Shown here one piece after another: positions 1 through 6,354 of a stretch of DNA of 11,811 nucleotides. Position numbers and translations under genes: made by a program. The stretch's first letter is position 1, and every line of letters starts with the position of its first letter. Source of the DNA: UBA1737 sp045653225 (lineage in GTDB: Bacteria; Bacillota_I; Bacilli_A; ML615J-28; CAG-313); assembly GCA_045653225.1 (NCBI GenBank), contig JAZOLP010000129.1, positions 1-11,811 of the forward strand, given 5' to 3'. The notes under the pieces were generated by a model. The model was not told where the DNA came from, ran no database searches, and saw only the letters and a program-made list of their open reading frames with translations.

Positions 1-234
1 TTGAATTTGTTTTCTTGTACCAACAAATAATACTTTACAATTGTTGTTACGAACTACTTCTACCATCTTAGCATATGCAGCTTCGATTAAATCAGCAGTT
101 TTTTGAAGGTCAATGATGTAAACACCATTTCTTTCTCCATAAATATACTCTTTCATTTTAGGGTTCCAACGGCGAGTATGATGACCGAAATGAACGCCAG
201 CTTCTAGTAATTGTTTCATTGTAATTACAGCCAT
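1..234 (-). CDS. rpsB: 30S ribosomal protein S2, N-terminal 78 residues (cut by window edge)
   Basis: Ribosomal protein S2, a component of the small-subunit body/head junction. Only the first 78 codons are present; the frame is open through base 1. The N-terminus begins MAVITMKQLLEAGVHFGH and continues with HTRRWNPKM and YIIDLQKT, followed by the KVLFVGTRKQ strand. These are the characteristic opening blocks of bacterial uS2. ATG at 234 is preceded by a strong Shine-Dalgarno (GGAGG, complement of 244-248) nine bases upstream. The gene lies downstream of trmFO-xerC, as in Bacillus, where tsf normally follows rpsB (outside this window). It has its own promoter and a structured leader, described separately. 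Confidence 0.97.
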   Translation of the reverse strand, partial: MAVITMKQLLEAGVHFGHHTRRWNPKMKEYIYGERNGVYIIDLQKTADLIEAAYAKMVEVVRNNNCKVLFVGTRKQIQ

Positions 235-371
235 GATTTTTTTCCTCCATTTTTCTTTTGTTTTTGGCCTCTAAGAAAGTCTACATGGACCGCCTTAGTT
301 TGAATCTTTTCTTATTTCATCAAACATAAACAAGACGACGCACTCGTTTCTTATGTGTATTTTTTTTGCCA
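235..371 (-). promoter_or_regulatory. Structured 5' leader of rpsB with three consecutive hairpins
   Basis: The untranslated leader between the predicted start of transcription (about 371) and the rpsB ATG is about 137 nt and nearly filled by three adjoining hairpins. Read in RNA order: hairpin A (356-324) pairs ACAUAA with UUAUGU and ACGAG with CUUGU, with a one-sided GAA bulge and the loop UGCGUCGU. Hairpin B (325-298) pairs GUUUGA with UCAAAC around a 16-nt loop. Hairpin C (298-271) pairs CUAAG with CUUAG and GGUC with GACU around the loop CAUGUA, ending about 22 nt before the Shine-Dalgarno. The base pairing was read directly from the sequence. Autoregulation of rpsB through its leader by S2 is known in gammaproteobacteria. 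A similar role here is inference. Confidence 0.5.
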
Positions 372-407
372 TTATGTATTATATCAAAAAATTTACTTTT
401 TTGCCAT
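362..407. repeat. 11-bp direct repeat pair flanking the rpsB -10 box
   Basis: The minus-strand word ATGGCAAAAAA occurs twice, at 397-407 and 362-372, 35 bp apart. One copy covers the -35 position and the other covers the predicted transcription start. The GGC core is rare in this AT-rich gap, which makes chance less likely. The arrangement resembles a pair of operator sites around a promoter. No regulator is identified. Confidence 0.4.
378..406 (-). promoter_or_regulatory. Probable promoter of rpsB
   Basis: A perfect -10 hexamer TATAAT (complement of 378-383) lies 17 bp downstream of TGGCAA (complement of 401-406), a poor -35 with three of six consensus matches. Transcription would start near 371. 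The promoter sits in the short gap after the GNAT gene, and no convincing terminator separates the two, so read-through from the upstream operon may add to rpsB expression. Both the -35 region and the start-site region contain the same 11-bp direct repeat, listed separately. Confidence 0.55.
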
Positions 408-415
408 AATTTAAC

Positions 416-889
416 TTAACTTTTTTTGATTAATGTTACAAACGATAAGCCTTCATGTTCTTCTTCTTTTTCTAATTCAATAAATCCAGCTTTTTTATAA
501 AAGTTAACATTAAAATCTTCTTCTAAAATAGTATCTACATACCATGTTTTTACATCATTATGTTTTTCTAAAACCGCATCAAAGACCATTCTACCTATTC
601 CCATATGTTGATATTCCTCACAAATGTAGAATTGAGCTATTTGCATTACTGTAGGATCATCTAATTCAAAAATAAAAATACCACCAATAATGTTTTCCGA
701 CTTAAAATCAACAATTTTATAATAATGTCCAAATTTGTATTTTAAGTTAAACTCCATACGATGAAGAGTCATATGATATGGATTAGATTCAAAGTCACCA
801 TATTTAGTTGAATAGTTTTCAAAACACTTTTTTTGAATTGTTAGTAACTCTTTAGCATCTTTTACTAAAGCTTTTTCTAAATTTACCAT
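416..889 (-). CDS. GNAT-family N-acetyltransferase
   Basis: A 157-residue acetyl-CoA-dependent N-acyltransferase of the GNAT superfamily, predicted cytoplasmic. The acetyl-CoA-binding motif A is visible around residues 83-103, with the pyrophosphate loop Q94-H-M-G97-I-G99-R100 (Q/RxxGxG/A). Motif B appears near residues 127-136 (NVNFYKKAGF). The length fits a single GNAT domain. ATG at 889 has AGGAG six bases upstream. It lies 25 bp after xerC and is therefore probably the third gene of a trmFO-xerC-GNAT operon. The substrate cannot be told from sequence. It lacks the distinctive neighbourhood of RimI (tsaB/tsaD), so ribosomal protein acetylation is only one possibility, although rpsB is next door. 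Confidence 0.85.
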   Translation of the reverse strand: MVNLEKALVKDAKELLTIQKKCFENYSTKYGDFESNPYHMTLHRMEFNLKYKFGHYYKIVDFKSENIIGGIFIFELDDPTVMQIAQFYICEEYQHMGIGRMVFDAVLEKHNDVKTWYVDTILEEDFNVNFYKKAGFIELEKEEEHEGLSFVTLIKKS

Positions 890-914
890 AAATTACTCCT
901 TTTTTACTTTTCAA

Positions 915-1916
915 TTATTTCCTATTATTATTTTGTCTAGGATGATTTTCCATCGATTTTTTTAATTGTTCTGTAGACACATGAGTATAAATTTGTGTCG
1001 TAGATAAATTAGAATGTCCAAGCATTTCTTGTACACTTCTAAGATCTGCTCCACCATCTAATAGATGAGTTGCAAAAGTATGTCTAAGCATATGAGGATA
1101 CACATGAATTGACTCAGCAGCATCCTCTAAAACTTTATTAATAATTACTCTAACACCTCTTGAAGTTAAAGCACCACCGCTTCTATTAACAAATAATTCG
1201 GTCGGAGATTCTGTTTCAATCTTCAAAATAAGTTCAGGTCTACCAATATGAATATATGCATTTATTGCATCAATAGTCCTAGAATTCATAGGTACATAGC
1301 GTTCTTTACTACCTTTACCAAGAACTTTAATCATTGAATTTGCAAAATCTAAATTCTTAAGTTGAAGCGAAACAAGTTCAGAAACACGCAGTCCAGAGCC
1401 ATATAATATTTCCATTATTGCTAAATTTCTCTTACCAATCGCAGTAGTAGTATCAATAGAATTAAAGATTTTTTCTATTTCTTCTTTGTATAAAATCTTA
1501 GGTAAAATTTTCTCAACTTTTGGAGATTCGATTAATTCAAAAGGATTTTTATCAACAATTTTCTCAGTAATCAAGTAACGATAAAAGGTTTTTAAACTAG
1601 ATAACTTTCTAGCAATTGATTTCTTTTTAAAGCCACTATTAAAAAGTCTTGTCATAAAATTACGTGCATTCAGTGTTCTTGCAGTAATCAAAGACCCCAT
1701 GCTTTCTTCTTTTAAAAAATCTTTAAATTCACATATATCTTTTATATAACTATTAATAGTATGCTCAGAATAATTTCTTTCAGCAATTAAATATTCACGA
1801 TATTTAGAAATAGCTTCTAAAGATTGTGCCTCTTTATCTATAACTACAGTTTCTTTCTTTTTAACTGATTGAATACTTTTCTTGCCAGTAGGTCTAACTG
1901 TTTTTTTAACAGCCAT
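915..1916 (-). CDS. xerC: Tyrosine recombinase XerC (CodV-like)
   Basis: Site-specific tyrosine recombinase that, with XerD, resolves chromosome dimers at dif during segregation. The N-terminal SAM-like core-binding domain spans about residues 35-120. The catalytic domain carries the full active site: R177 (GSGLRVSEL), K201 (GKGSKERYVP), H275 and R278 (HMLRHTFATHLL), H301 (LGHSNL) and the nucleophile Y310 (QIYTHV). At 333 residues it is some 30 longer than usual. The excess is a Lys-rich N-terminal tail (residues 1-28, with KK and KKK runs) of unknown use. The start is supported by an AAGGTGA ribosome site just upstream and no alternative Met follows soon. Position directly after trmFO matches B. 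subtilis codV and favours XerC over XerD. The start is 15 bp from the trmFO stop. Confidence 0.93.
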   Translation of the reverse strand: MAVKKTVRPTGKKSIQSVKKKETVVIDKEAQSLEAISKYREYLIAERNYSEHTINSYIKDICEFKDFLKEESMGSLITARTLNARNFMTRLFNSGFKKKSIARKLSSLKTFYRYLITEKIVDKNPFELIESPKVEKILPKILYKEEIEKIFNSIDTTTAIGKRNLAIMEILYGSGLRVSELVSLQLKNLDFANSMIKVLGKGSKERYVPMNSRTIDAINAYIHIGRPELILKIETESPTELFVNRSGGALTSRGVRVIINKVLEDAAESIHVYPHMLRHTFATHLLDGGADLRSVQEMLGHSNLSTTQIYTHVSTEQLKKSMENHPRQNNNRK

Positions 1917-1931
1917 CTAATCACCTTCTTA

Positions 1932-3242
1932 CTAAATTTCTTTAATTAATTCATCTATAACTGCAAGTGCTCTTGATGCATAAGCAGCCTTTCTTTCCTT
2001 CTTTTTAACATTTATATTTAATGGTTCAAAAATACCAAAATTAACATTCATAGGATCAAATTTATCAACCCCAACTTCTCCATTATGATAATAACTAATA
2101 TAATTTGCTAAAGAACCAATAGCTGTTTTAGAATCTAATTTTAAGATATCTTTCCCATCGAGATATCTTGCCATATTAATACCAGCAATTAATCCACTTG
2201 CTGCACTTTCAACATACCCTTCAACACCAGTCATTTGACCAGCAAAAAAGATTTTTTTATCAGCTTTCAATTGGAACCCATTATTTAATACTTTAGTAGA
2301 ATTAATGTATGTATTTCGGTGCATTACACCATATCTTACGATTTCTGCTTTTTCAAGTCCAGGAATTAAACCTAATAATTTCTTTTGTTCTCCCCATTTT
2401 AAATGAGTTTGGAATCCAACTAAATTATATAAACTTTTAGCTTTATTATCTTGACGAAGTTGAACTACAGCATAAGGCCATCTACCAGTTCTAGGATCAT
2501 CTAATCCTACTGGTTTCATTGGACCAAATAATAATGTTTGAGGACCTCTTAAAGCCATTTCTTCAACCGGCATACACCCTTCAAAAACTTTCATTTCAAA
2601 ATCGTGACTTTCAGTCTTTTCAGCATGAATTAAAAAATCATAAAACTTTTCAAATTCTTCTTTGTTCATTGGACAATTAATATAAGCAGCTTCACCTTTA
2701 TTGTACCTAGATGCAAGGAAGCATTTATCCATATCAATAGATTCATATGTAACAATAGGTGCAACAGCATCAAAGAAATACATATAATCATGTCCAACTA
2801 ATTTACCAATTTCAAGATGTAATTCATCACTAGTAAGTGGTCCAGACGCAATTATTACTGGAACATTTGGAATGCTTTTGACTTCTTCATAATGAACAGA
2901 TATATTTGGATGATTACTAAGTTCATCTGTAATATATTTCGAAAATAATTCTCTATCTACAGCTAAAGCACCGCCTGCTTCAACTTTAGTATGATCTGCA
3001 GCTTTAATAATTAAAGAATCCATTCTTCTCATTTCTTCTTTTAATAAACCAACCGCATTTTCAATACTAGCTGCTCTTAACGAATTACTACAAATTAATT
3101 CAGCAAAACCACCTGTTTGATGAGCAGGTGTCATTTTAATAGGTCTCATTTCATATAAATGAACCTTTATTCCTCTTTTAGCAAGTTGATACGCAGCTTC
3201 GCTTCCAGCAAGCCCTGCGCCAATAACAATAACTTCTTTCAT
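1932..3242 (-). CDS. trmFO: tRNA (uracil-54-C5) methyltransferase, folate- and FAD-dependent
   Basis: TrmFO makes ribothymidine at position 54 of the tRNA T-loop, using 5,10-methylenetetrahydrofolate as carbon donor and FADH2 as reductant. The N-terminus holds the FAD dinucleotide-binding motif (VIGAGLAGSEAAYQLAKRG, residues 6-24), followed by YEMRP. The two cysteines known to act in catalysis in the B. subtilis enzyme (C53, C226) correspond to C51 (ELICSNSLR) and C223 (EGCMPVEEM). The C-terminal FAD-binding part includes GQMTGVEGYVESAASG. Length 436 is normal. It stops with TAG. ATG at 3242 has a GAGGT site five bases upstream (3247-3251). It heads the trmFO-xerC-GNAT operon and is cut off from the upstream LysM gene by a terminator. 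Confidence 0.97.
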   Translation of the reverse strand: MKEVIVIGAGLAGSEAAYQLAKRGIKVHLYEMRPIKMTPAHQTGGFAELICSNSLRAASIENAVGLLKEEMRRMDSLIIKAADHTKVEAGGALAVDRELFSKYITDELSNHPNISVHYEEVKSIPNVPVIIASGPLTSDELHLEIGKLVGHDYMYFFDAVAPIVTYESIDMDKCFLASRYNKGEAAYINCPMNKEEFEKFYDFLIHAEKTESHDFEMKVFEGCMPVEEMALRGPQTLLFGPMKPVGLDDPRTGRWPYAVVQLRQDNKAKSLYNLVGFQTHLKWGEQKKLLGLIPGLEKAEIVRYGVMHRNTYINSTKVLNNGFQLKADKKIFFAGQMTGVEGYVESAASGLIAGINMARYLDGKDILKLDSKTAIGSLANYISYYHNGEVGVDKFDPMNVNFGIFEPLNINVKKKERKAAYASRALAVIDELIKEI

Positions 3243-3271
3243 AAATACCTCATTTTTCTATACTTAATATT

Positions 3272-3300
3272 ATTATACTACAAATTAAAAGATTTTTATA
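3272..3300 (-). promoter_or_regulatory. Possible promoter of the trmFO operon
   Basis: TATAAT (complement of 3272-3277) is preceded after exactly 17 bp by TATAAA (complement of 3295-3300), a weak -35 with three consensus matches. It lies between the LysM terminator and trmFO, where a promoter is needed. The region is so AT-rich that the -35 could be chance. Confidence 0.45.
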
Positions 3301-3304
3301 TTAA

Positions 3305-3338
3305 TTAGAAAAAGAAAAATCACTTTATAAGTGATTTT
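3305..3338 (-). terminator. Intrinsic terminator after the LysM gene
   Basis: A perfect 10-bp stem (AAAATCACTT at 3316-3325, AAGTGATTTT at 3329-3338) with a 3-nt loop. On the minus strand it is followed by UCUUUUUCU. It lies about 10 bp after the LysM stop codon, which fits a rho-independent terminator for that gene and insulates trmFO. Confidence 0.85.
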
Positions 3339-3347
3339 CATTAATTT

Positions 3348-3815
3348 TTATAAATAAATTTTAGTCCCGCTTTTAAGCCATGTACTTGCATTTGCTCTTA
3401 GAAGCTCAATGGCAGTTTTATTAGTAGCAGCAAGAACACTATCAACAGTATCGTCACTTCTTACAGTATATACATTTGTTTTTGGAACCATTAAAGTTTG
3501 TCCAGGAACTAATTTCAATTTCCCAAAATCATTATATAAACCAAGAAGGACAGGATCTACATTTTCTTTATCAGAAATTCTTTCAATAGTATCATCAGCA
3601 ACAATAGTATATGTATAATAATCATATCCTGAATTTGTAACCTCTTTTTTTGGAACTAACAACACTTGACCAGGGAATAAAGTGTTAGATGTTAACATAT
3701 TAATATCAATTAATTCAGAAACCGATGTATCAAACATTTTCGCAATAGAATACAATGAATCACCCTTTTTAACAGCATATTCAACATATTCAACTCTTAA
3801 ACTATAACTATTCAT
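3348..3815 (-). CDS. Triple-LysM protein without a signal peptide
   Basis: A 155-residue protein built almost wholly of LysM-type modules, which bind N-acetylglucosamine-containing glycans such as peptidoglycan. Module 1 (about 12-55) is canonical: YAVKKGDSLYSIAKMF, then TSNTLFPGQVLLVP. Module 2 (about 68-111) is recognisable (YTIVADDTIERIS, LVPGQTLMVP). Module 3 (about 115-155) is more divergent (YTVRSDDTVDSVL, LKSGTKIYL) and ends the protein. The N-terminus (MNSYSLRVEYVEYAV) has no hydrophobic stretch, so no Sec signal or anchor is evident and no catalytic domain is attached. Export by another route, or a spore/forespore role as for some LysM coat proteins, is only conjecture. ATG at 3815 has a very strong GAGGAGG site that lies inside a hairpin. 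The gene stands alone, with its own promoter and terminator. Confidence 0.8.
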   Translation of the reverse strand: MNSYSLRVEYVEYAVKKGDSLYSIAKMFDTSVSELIDINMLTSNTLFPGQVLLVPKKEVTNSGYDYYTYTIVADDTIERISDKENVDPVLLGLYNDFGKLKLVPGQTLMVPKTNVYTVRSDDTVDSVLAATNKTAIELLRANASTWLKSGTKIYL

Positions 3816-3865
3816 TATAAAAACCTCCTCACAATCATTATATGAGAAGGTTTATATTTTGTTAC
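3816..3865 (-). promoter_or_regulatory. Promoter overlapping a hairpin that holds the LysM gene's ribosome binding site
   Basis: Between dnaI and the LysM start, GTAACA (complement of 3860-3865, four of six -35 matches) and TATAAT (complement of 3837-3842) are separated by exactly 17 bp, predicting a start of transcription near 3830. The -10 box lies in the loop of the terminator-like hairpin listed separately. The predicted transcript would begin at about GAGGAGG, so it would lack the 5' arm of that hairpin and leave the ribosome site free. The -35 overlaps the dnaI stop codon. Confidence 0.5.
3819..3857 (-). terminator. Hairpin after dnaI, likely terminator and RBS-masking structure
   Basis: On the minus-strand RNA, AAACCUUCUC (3853-3844) pairs with GAGGAGGUUU (3830-3821) over 10 bp with one G-U pair and a 13-nt loop. 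It can extend by three more pairs beyond a U-U mismatch. Five U residues follow GG at the end of the stem (3823-3819). This looks like the terminator of the polA-dnaI operon, yet its 3' arm is also the Shine-Dalgarno of the LysM gene. Termination efficiency may be modest because the U-tract is short and partly in the stem. Confidence 0.6.
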
Positions 3866-4728
3866 TAATTACGGTAATTTACATCATTTAATTCAACGAA
3901 ATCCATTAAAACTCTAATTCGTTCTTCAATACGAGAAGCTCTTAGTTCATCAATATCTTTAGAAGTTTCAGCCAAATGATTATGAAGTGATACAGGGTCT
4001 AAATTAGAAGTCATAAATGTTAATTTATGATTTTCCATTCTTTCTTGAAGAACAGCACCTAAAACTTCATCTCTAATAAATGAAGTAGTAGTTTCACCAC
4101 CAAAATCATCTAAGAATAACACATCACAAGATTTTAAAACATCAACAACTTCTTCAAGTCCACCATTTGCAATAGATGATTTGACTTGTCTAATTAAATC
4201 AGGATAATATGCAAAAACAACCTTTTTACCATTTTCAGCAAACTTACTAGCAAAACATGACATAATGTAAGTTTTTCCACAACCATATCTTCCATGTAAA
4301 TAAATACCTTTAACGTACTCTCCTGAAATATTTTTCATATAAATATTTTTCATTATATCATATAATGCCTTACGCGTAGATTTATTATATAATGAAGAAC
4401 TATCAATATTATCTAAATTGCAAGCAAGAGTAGTTAAATTCGCAATTTTACTATTTTTATCCATTTTAACTTGGAAATAAGGACAAGGGACATATTCAGT
4501 ATAAATATTACCATTATAACAAACTTTAGGCATCGAACCAATAATATCTTGGCTACAATTATCAAAAGATGTACATCCATTACATTTTTTCTTATTAACC
4601 ATATAAGATAAAATATTAATGATATTATTTTCAAGAACTTCATTACTAATTTGATGATTATTAATTAATGTACAAATATCTTTATCAGATAAAGCGTTTT
4701 TTAATATTTGTTCTTTTTGAAAATCCAT
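3865..4728 (-). CDS. dnaI: Primosomal protein DnaI, helicase loader
   Basis: AAA+ ATPase that loads the replicative helicase onto DNA at the origin and at restart sites, working with DnaB/DnaD. With the start at 4728 it has 287 residues. The N-terminal helicase-binding domain has a zinc-type cysteine cluster (C49-x2-C52-x5-C58, then C70 and C82). The ATPase has Walker A G146-RYGCG-K152-T153, Walker B VLFLDD (203-208), sensor 1 near TFMTSN (237-242) and an Arg-rich RIEERIR segment (266-272). I choose ATG 4728 because AAGGAGG (4734-4740) is ideally placed five bases before it and MDFQKEQIL begins a typical DnaI. An in-frame ATG at 4776 lies inside dnaB and has no such site. The gene starts 10 bp after the dnaB stop and ends in TAG. 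Confidence 0.94.
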   Translation of the reverse strand: MDFQKEQILKNALSDKDICTLINNHQISNEVLENNIINILSYMVNKKKCNGCTSFDNCSQDIIGSMPKVCYNGNIYTEYVPCPYFQVKMDKNSKIANLTTLACNLDNIDSSSLYNKSTRKALYDIMKNIYMKNISGEYVKGIYLHGRYGCGKTYIMSCFASKFAENGKKVVFAYYPDLIRQVKSSIANGGLEEVVDVLKSCDVLFLDDFGGETTTSFIRDEVLGAVLQERMENHKLTFMTSNLDPVSLHNHLAETSKDIDELRASRIEERIRVLMDFVELNDVNYRN

Positions 4729-4738
4729 ATGTTCCTCC

Positions 4739-6004
4739 TTATTCTTTAGGTTTAAAGAAATCAACGATATCATCATCTAATACATCTGTATCGTCTTCAA
4801 TCTTAAGTTGATCATTTTTATACCAACTTGGTAGTTGTTTAATAGTTTTAGTTTGAGTTTTAACTTTTTTATCAGTAGGTTTTTTATTAATAAATTCTAG
4901 TGCTTGTTTAGTAGTAGTAATACCTGATCTTTTCCAAGTATTAATTATTTTTAAGAAATAATTATATGATGGAATTTCACCATTTTTTTCAGTTAACACA
5001 TAAACTATACATACATTTAAAACACCTACTGAAACATTAGTTTCTTTTAATATTTTATCAAAAGTATTAATTTCTGCGCTTGTTAACTCAATCTTAGATT
5101 TATTTTTAACAACTTGATTAGGTGATAAAGACTCAAACATATTAACCACTTTATCATCGCTTTTTACAACTTGACGTTTAGGGGTTACAACACAATTTTG
5201 ATGACGATTATCATATACACGTTTAACTTGAATTTCTAATTCATCGAAAGAAATTGTTTTATCAACCGTAACTGATAATATTATCGTATCTTTCATTTGT
5301 TCTACACTTAAACCATATAAGAATGAATAACGTTTAATTAAACTTAGAAAATCTTCGCTATGTAATATATCTTTATTTAAAATATTCATAGCATCAACTA
5401 ATATAATAAAATGATCTATATTAAATTCTTCGTTTTTAATAGTAATTCCGTTATTAATTGTATCTATTCCAATACCATTAAAATCTATATCTGAATCATA
5501 AACACATTCAAATACATCATCAAATGATGAAGTAACATCTTCAAATTGTTTAGGATCTAACTTTCTTAATAAAAAGCTATACCCTAACATATTAGTCTCT
5601 TCATCTCCCAAAACACATGATAAAACTCTTACTAAATCATGATTATTAAAAAATTCAAAAGGAGATAATACTTGATTTAAAACATATATAAGATGTGAAT
5701 CTTTATAGTATGTTTTTAAAAGACCAATTGCTTCTAGTTTCTTTCTTTCATTAACAAATTTAGTTTTAGGTAAATTAGTAAGTTTCAATAATTGATTATG
5801 ATTCAATACATTACTTTCTAATGCACCTGGTTCAATCATTGTAAATAAAGTATTATAAAGATTAAGCGCTTTATCACCAATGATCGGTAAATAACAATAT
5901 GTTAACATTTTACGATCTAAATCAGTTAACATATTATCTATCATAATAGTTAAACAAGCATTATCTATCGAATAATTCTTAGTACCCACTTGTACCACCG
6001 CCAA
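4739..6004 (-). CDS. dnaB: Replication initiation protein DnaB (Firmicutes type, DnaD-like domain)
   Basis: Firmicutes DnaB is a primosome and membrane-attachment protein that remodels oriC and helps DnaI load the helicase. It is not the helicase of E. coli with the same symbol. The N-terminal winged-helix part includes MLTDLDRKMLTYCYLPIIG (25-43), matching the opening of the Bacillus protein. The C-terminal DDBH2-type domain (about 305-375) has the Y349-xxx-I353-xxx-W357 signature (YFLKIINTW). An acidic tail (EDDTDVLDDDIVDFF) ends the protein. The frame opens with TTG at 6004, overlapping the preceding gene by 26 bp. GTG at 5989 is an equally plausible start, with GGTGG five bases upstream. 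Position immediately before dnaI matches Bacillus. The length is a little below B. subtilis DnaB (about 470). Confidence 0.9.
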   Translation of the reverse strand: MAVVQVGTKNYSIDNACLTIMIDNMLTDLDRKMLTYCYLPIIGDKALNLYNTLFTMIEPGALESNVLNHNQLLKLTNLPKTKFVNERKKLEAIGLLKTYYKDSHLIYVLNQVLSPFEFFNNHDLVRVLSCVLGDEETNMLGYSFLLRKLDPKQFEDVTSSFDDVFECVYDSDIDFNGIGIDTINNGITIKNEEFNIDHFIILVDAMNILNKDILHSEDFLSLIKRYSFLYGLSVEQMKDTIILSVTVDKTISFDELEIQVKRVYDNRHQNCVVTPKRQVVKSDDKVVNMFESLSPNQVVKNKSKIELTSAEINTFDKILKETNVSVGVLNVCIVYVLTEKNGEIPSYNYFLKIINTWKRSGITTTKQALEFINKKPTDKKVKTQTKTIKQLPSWYKNDQLKIEDDTDVLDDDIVDFFKPKE

Positions 6005-6353
6005 CTTTCTTAAGAGGAAGTTGTTTATTTAAGCTTTGGTAATAATTTCCGATAACTTTTGCTCCACGATTAAAAGGTAAAACATACATTGTAGTAATTT
6101 TAAAATCAACACTAGTTACACTAGGTGTTTGATTAAATAAAGTTACAATTAATTCTCCTCTAGGCATTAATATTAACATTTCATGAAAATCATCATTAAT
6201 GTTACTTACCTTAAATCTCATTGATTTAGAGATATCAATAATTGTATTTTTAACCTTTTCATAATCAGCTTGATAATAATGTGTTAATAAATCTTGATTA
6301 CTACCAAATTCTACTGTTTCAAAACTATTAGAAAAAATACCTTTTAAACTCAT
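5979..6353 (-). CDS. Uncharacterised 124-residue protein between coaE and dnaB
   Basis: I do not recognise this family. The protein is soluble-looking, with no signal peptide or membrane segment. It shows an alternating beta-rich core (about residues 58-93, MLILMPRGELIVTLF then VDFKITTMYVLPF) and an amphipathic C-terminal part ending in a Gly-rich tail (KKVGGGTSGY). ATG at 6353 begins one base after the TAA of the mutM-coaE gene, and its GAGG site (complement of 6361-6364) lies inside that gene. Its end overlaps the dnaB start by up to 26 bp. This tight coupling on both sides strongly supports a real translated gene. In Bacillus nrdR lies near here, but this protein has no zinc ribbon or ATP-cone motif and is not NrdR. 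A role in replication is guilt by association only. Confidence 0.8.
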   Translation of the reverse strand: MSLKGIFSNSFETVEFGSNQDLLTHYYQADYEKVKNTIIDISKSMRFKVSNINDDFHEMLILMPRGELIVTLFNQTPSVTSVDFKITTMYVLPFNRGAKVIGNYYQSLNKQLPLKKVGGGTSGY

Positions 6354-6354
6354 T

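Noticed and set aside
3409..3618. A 69-codon plus-strand open frame
   Set aside because: It is fully antisense to the well-supported LysM gene, has no ribosome site and gives a low-complexity translation. It is a shadow.
4434..4643. A 69-codon minus-strand frame inside dnaI
   Set aside because: Out of frame within dnaI, rich in Ile and Leu because of AT bias, with no independent support.
4729..4776. N-terminal extension of dnaI to the ATG at 4776
   Set aside because: It would overlap dnaB and has no ribosome site, whereas ATG 4728 has an ideal AAGGAGG.
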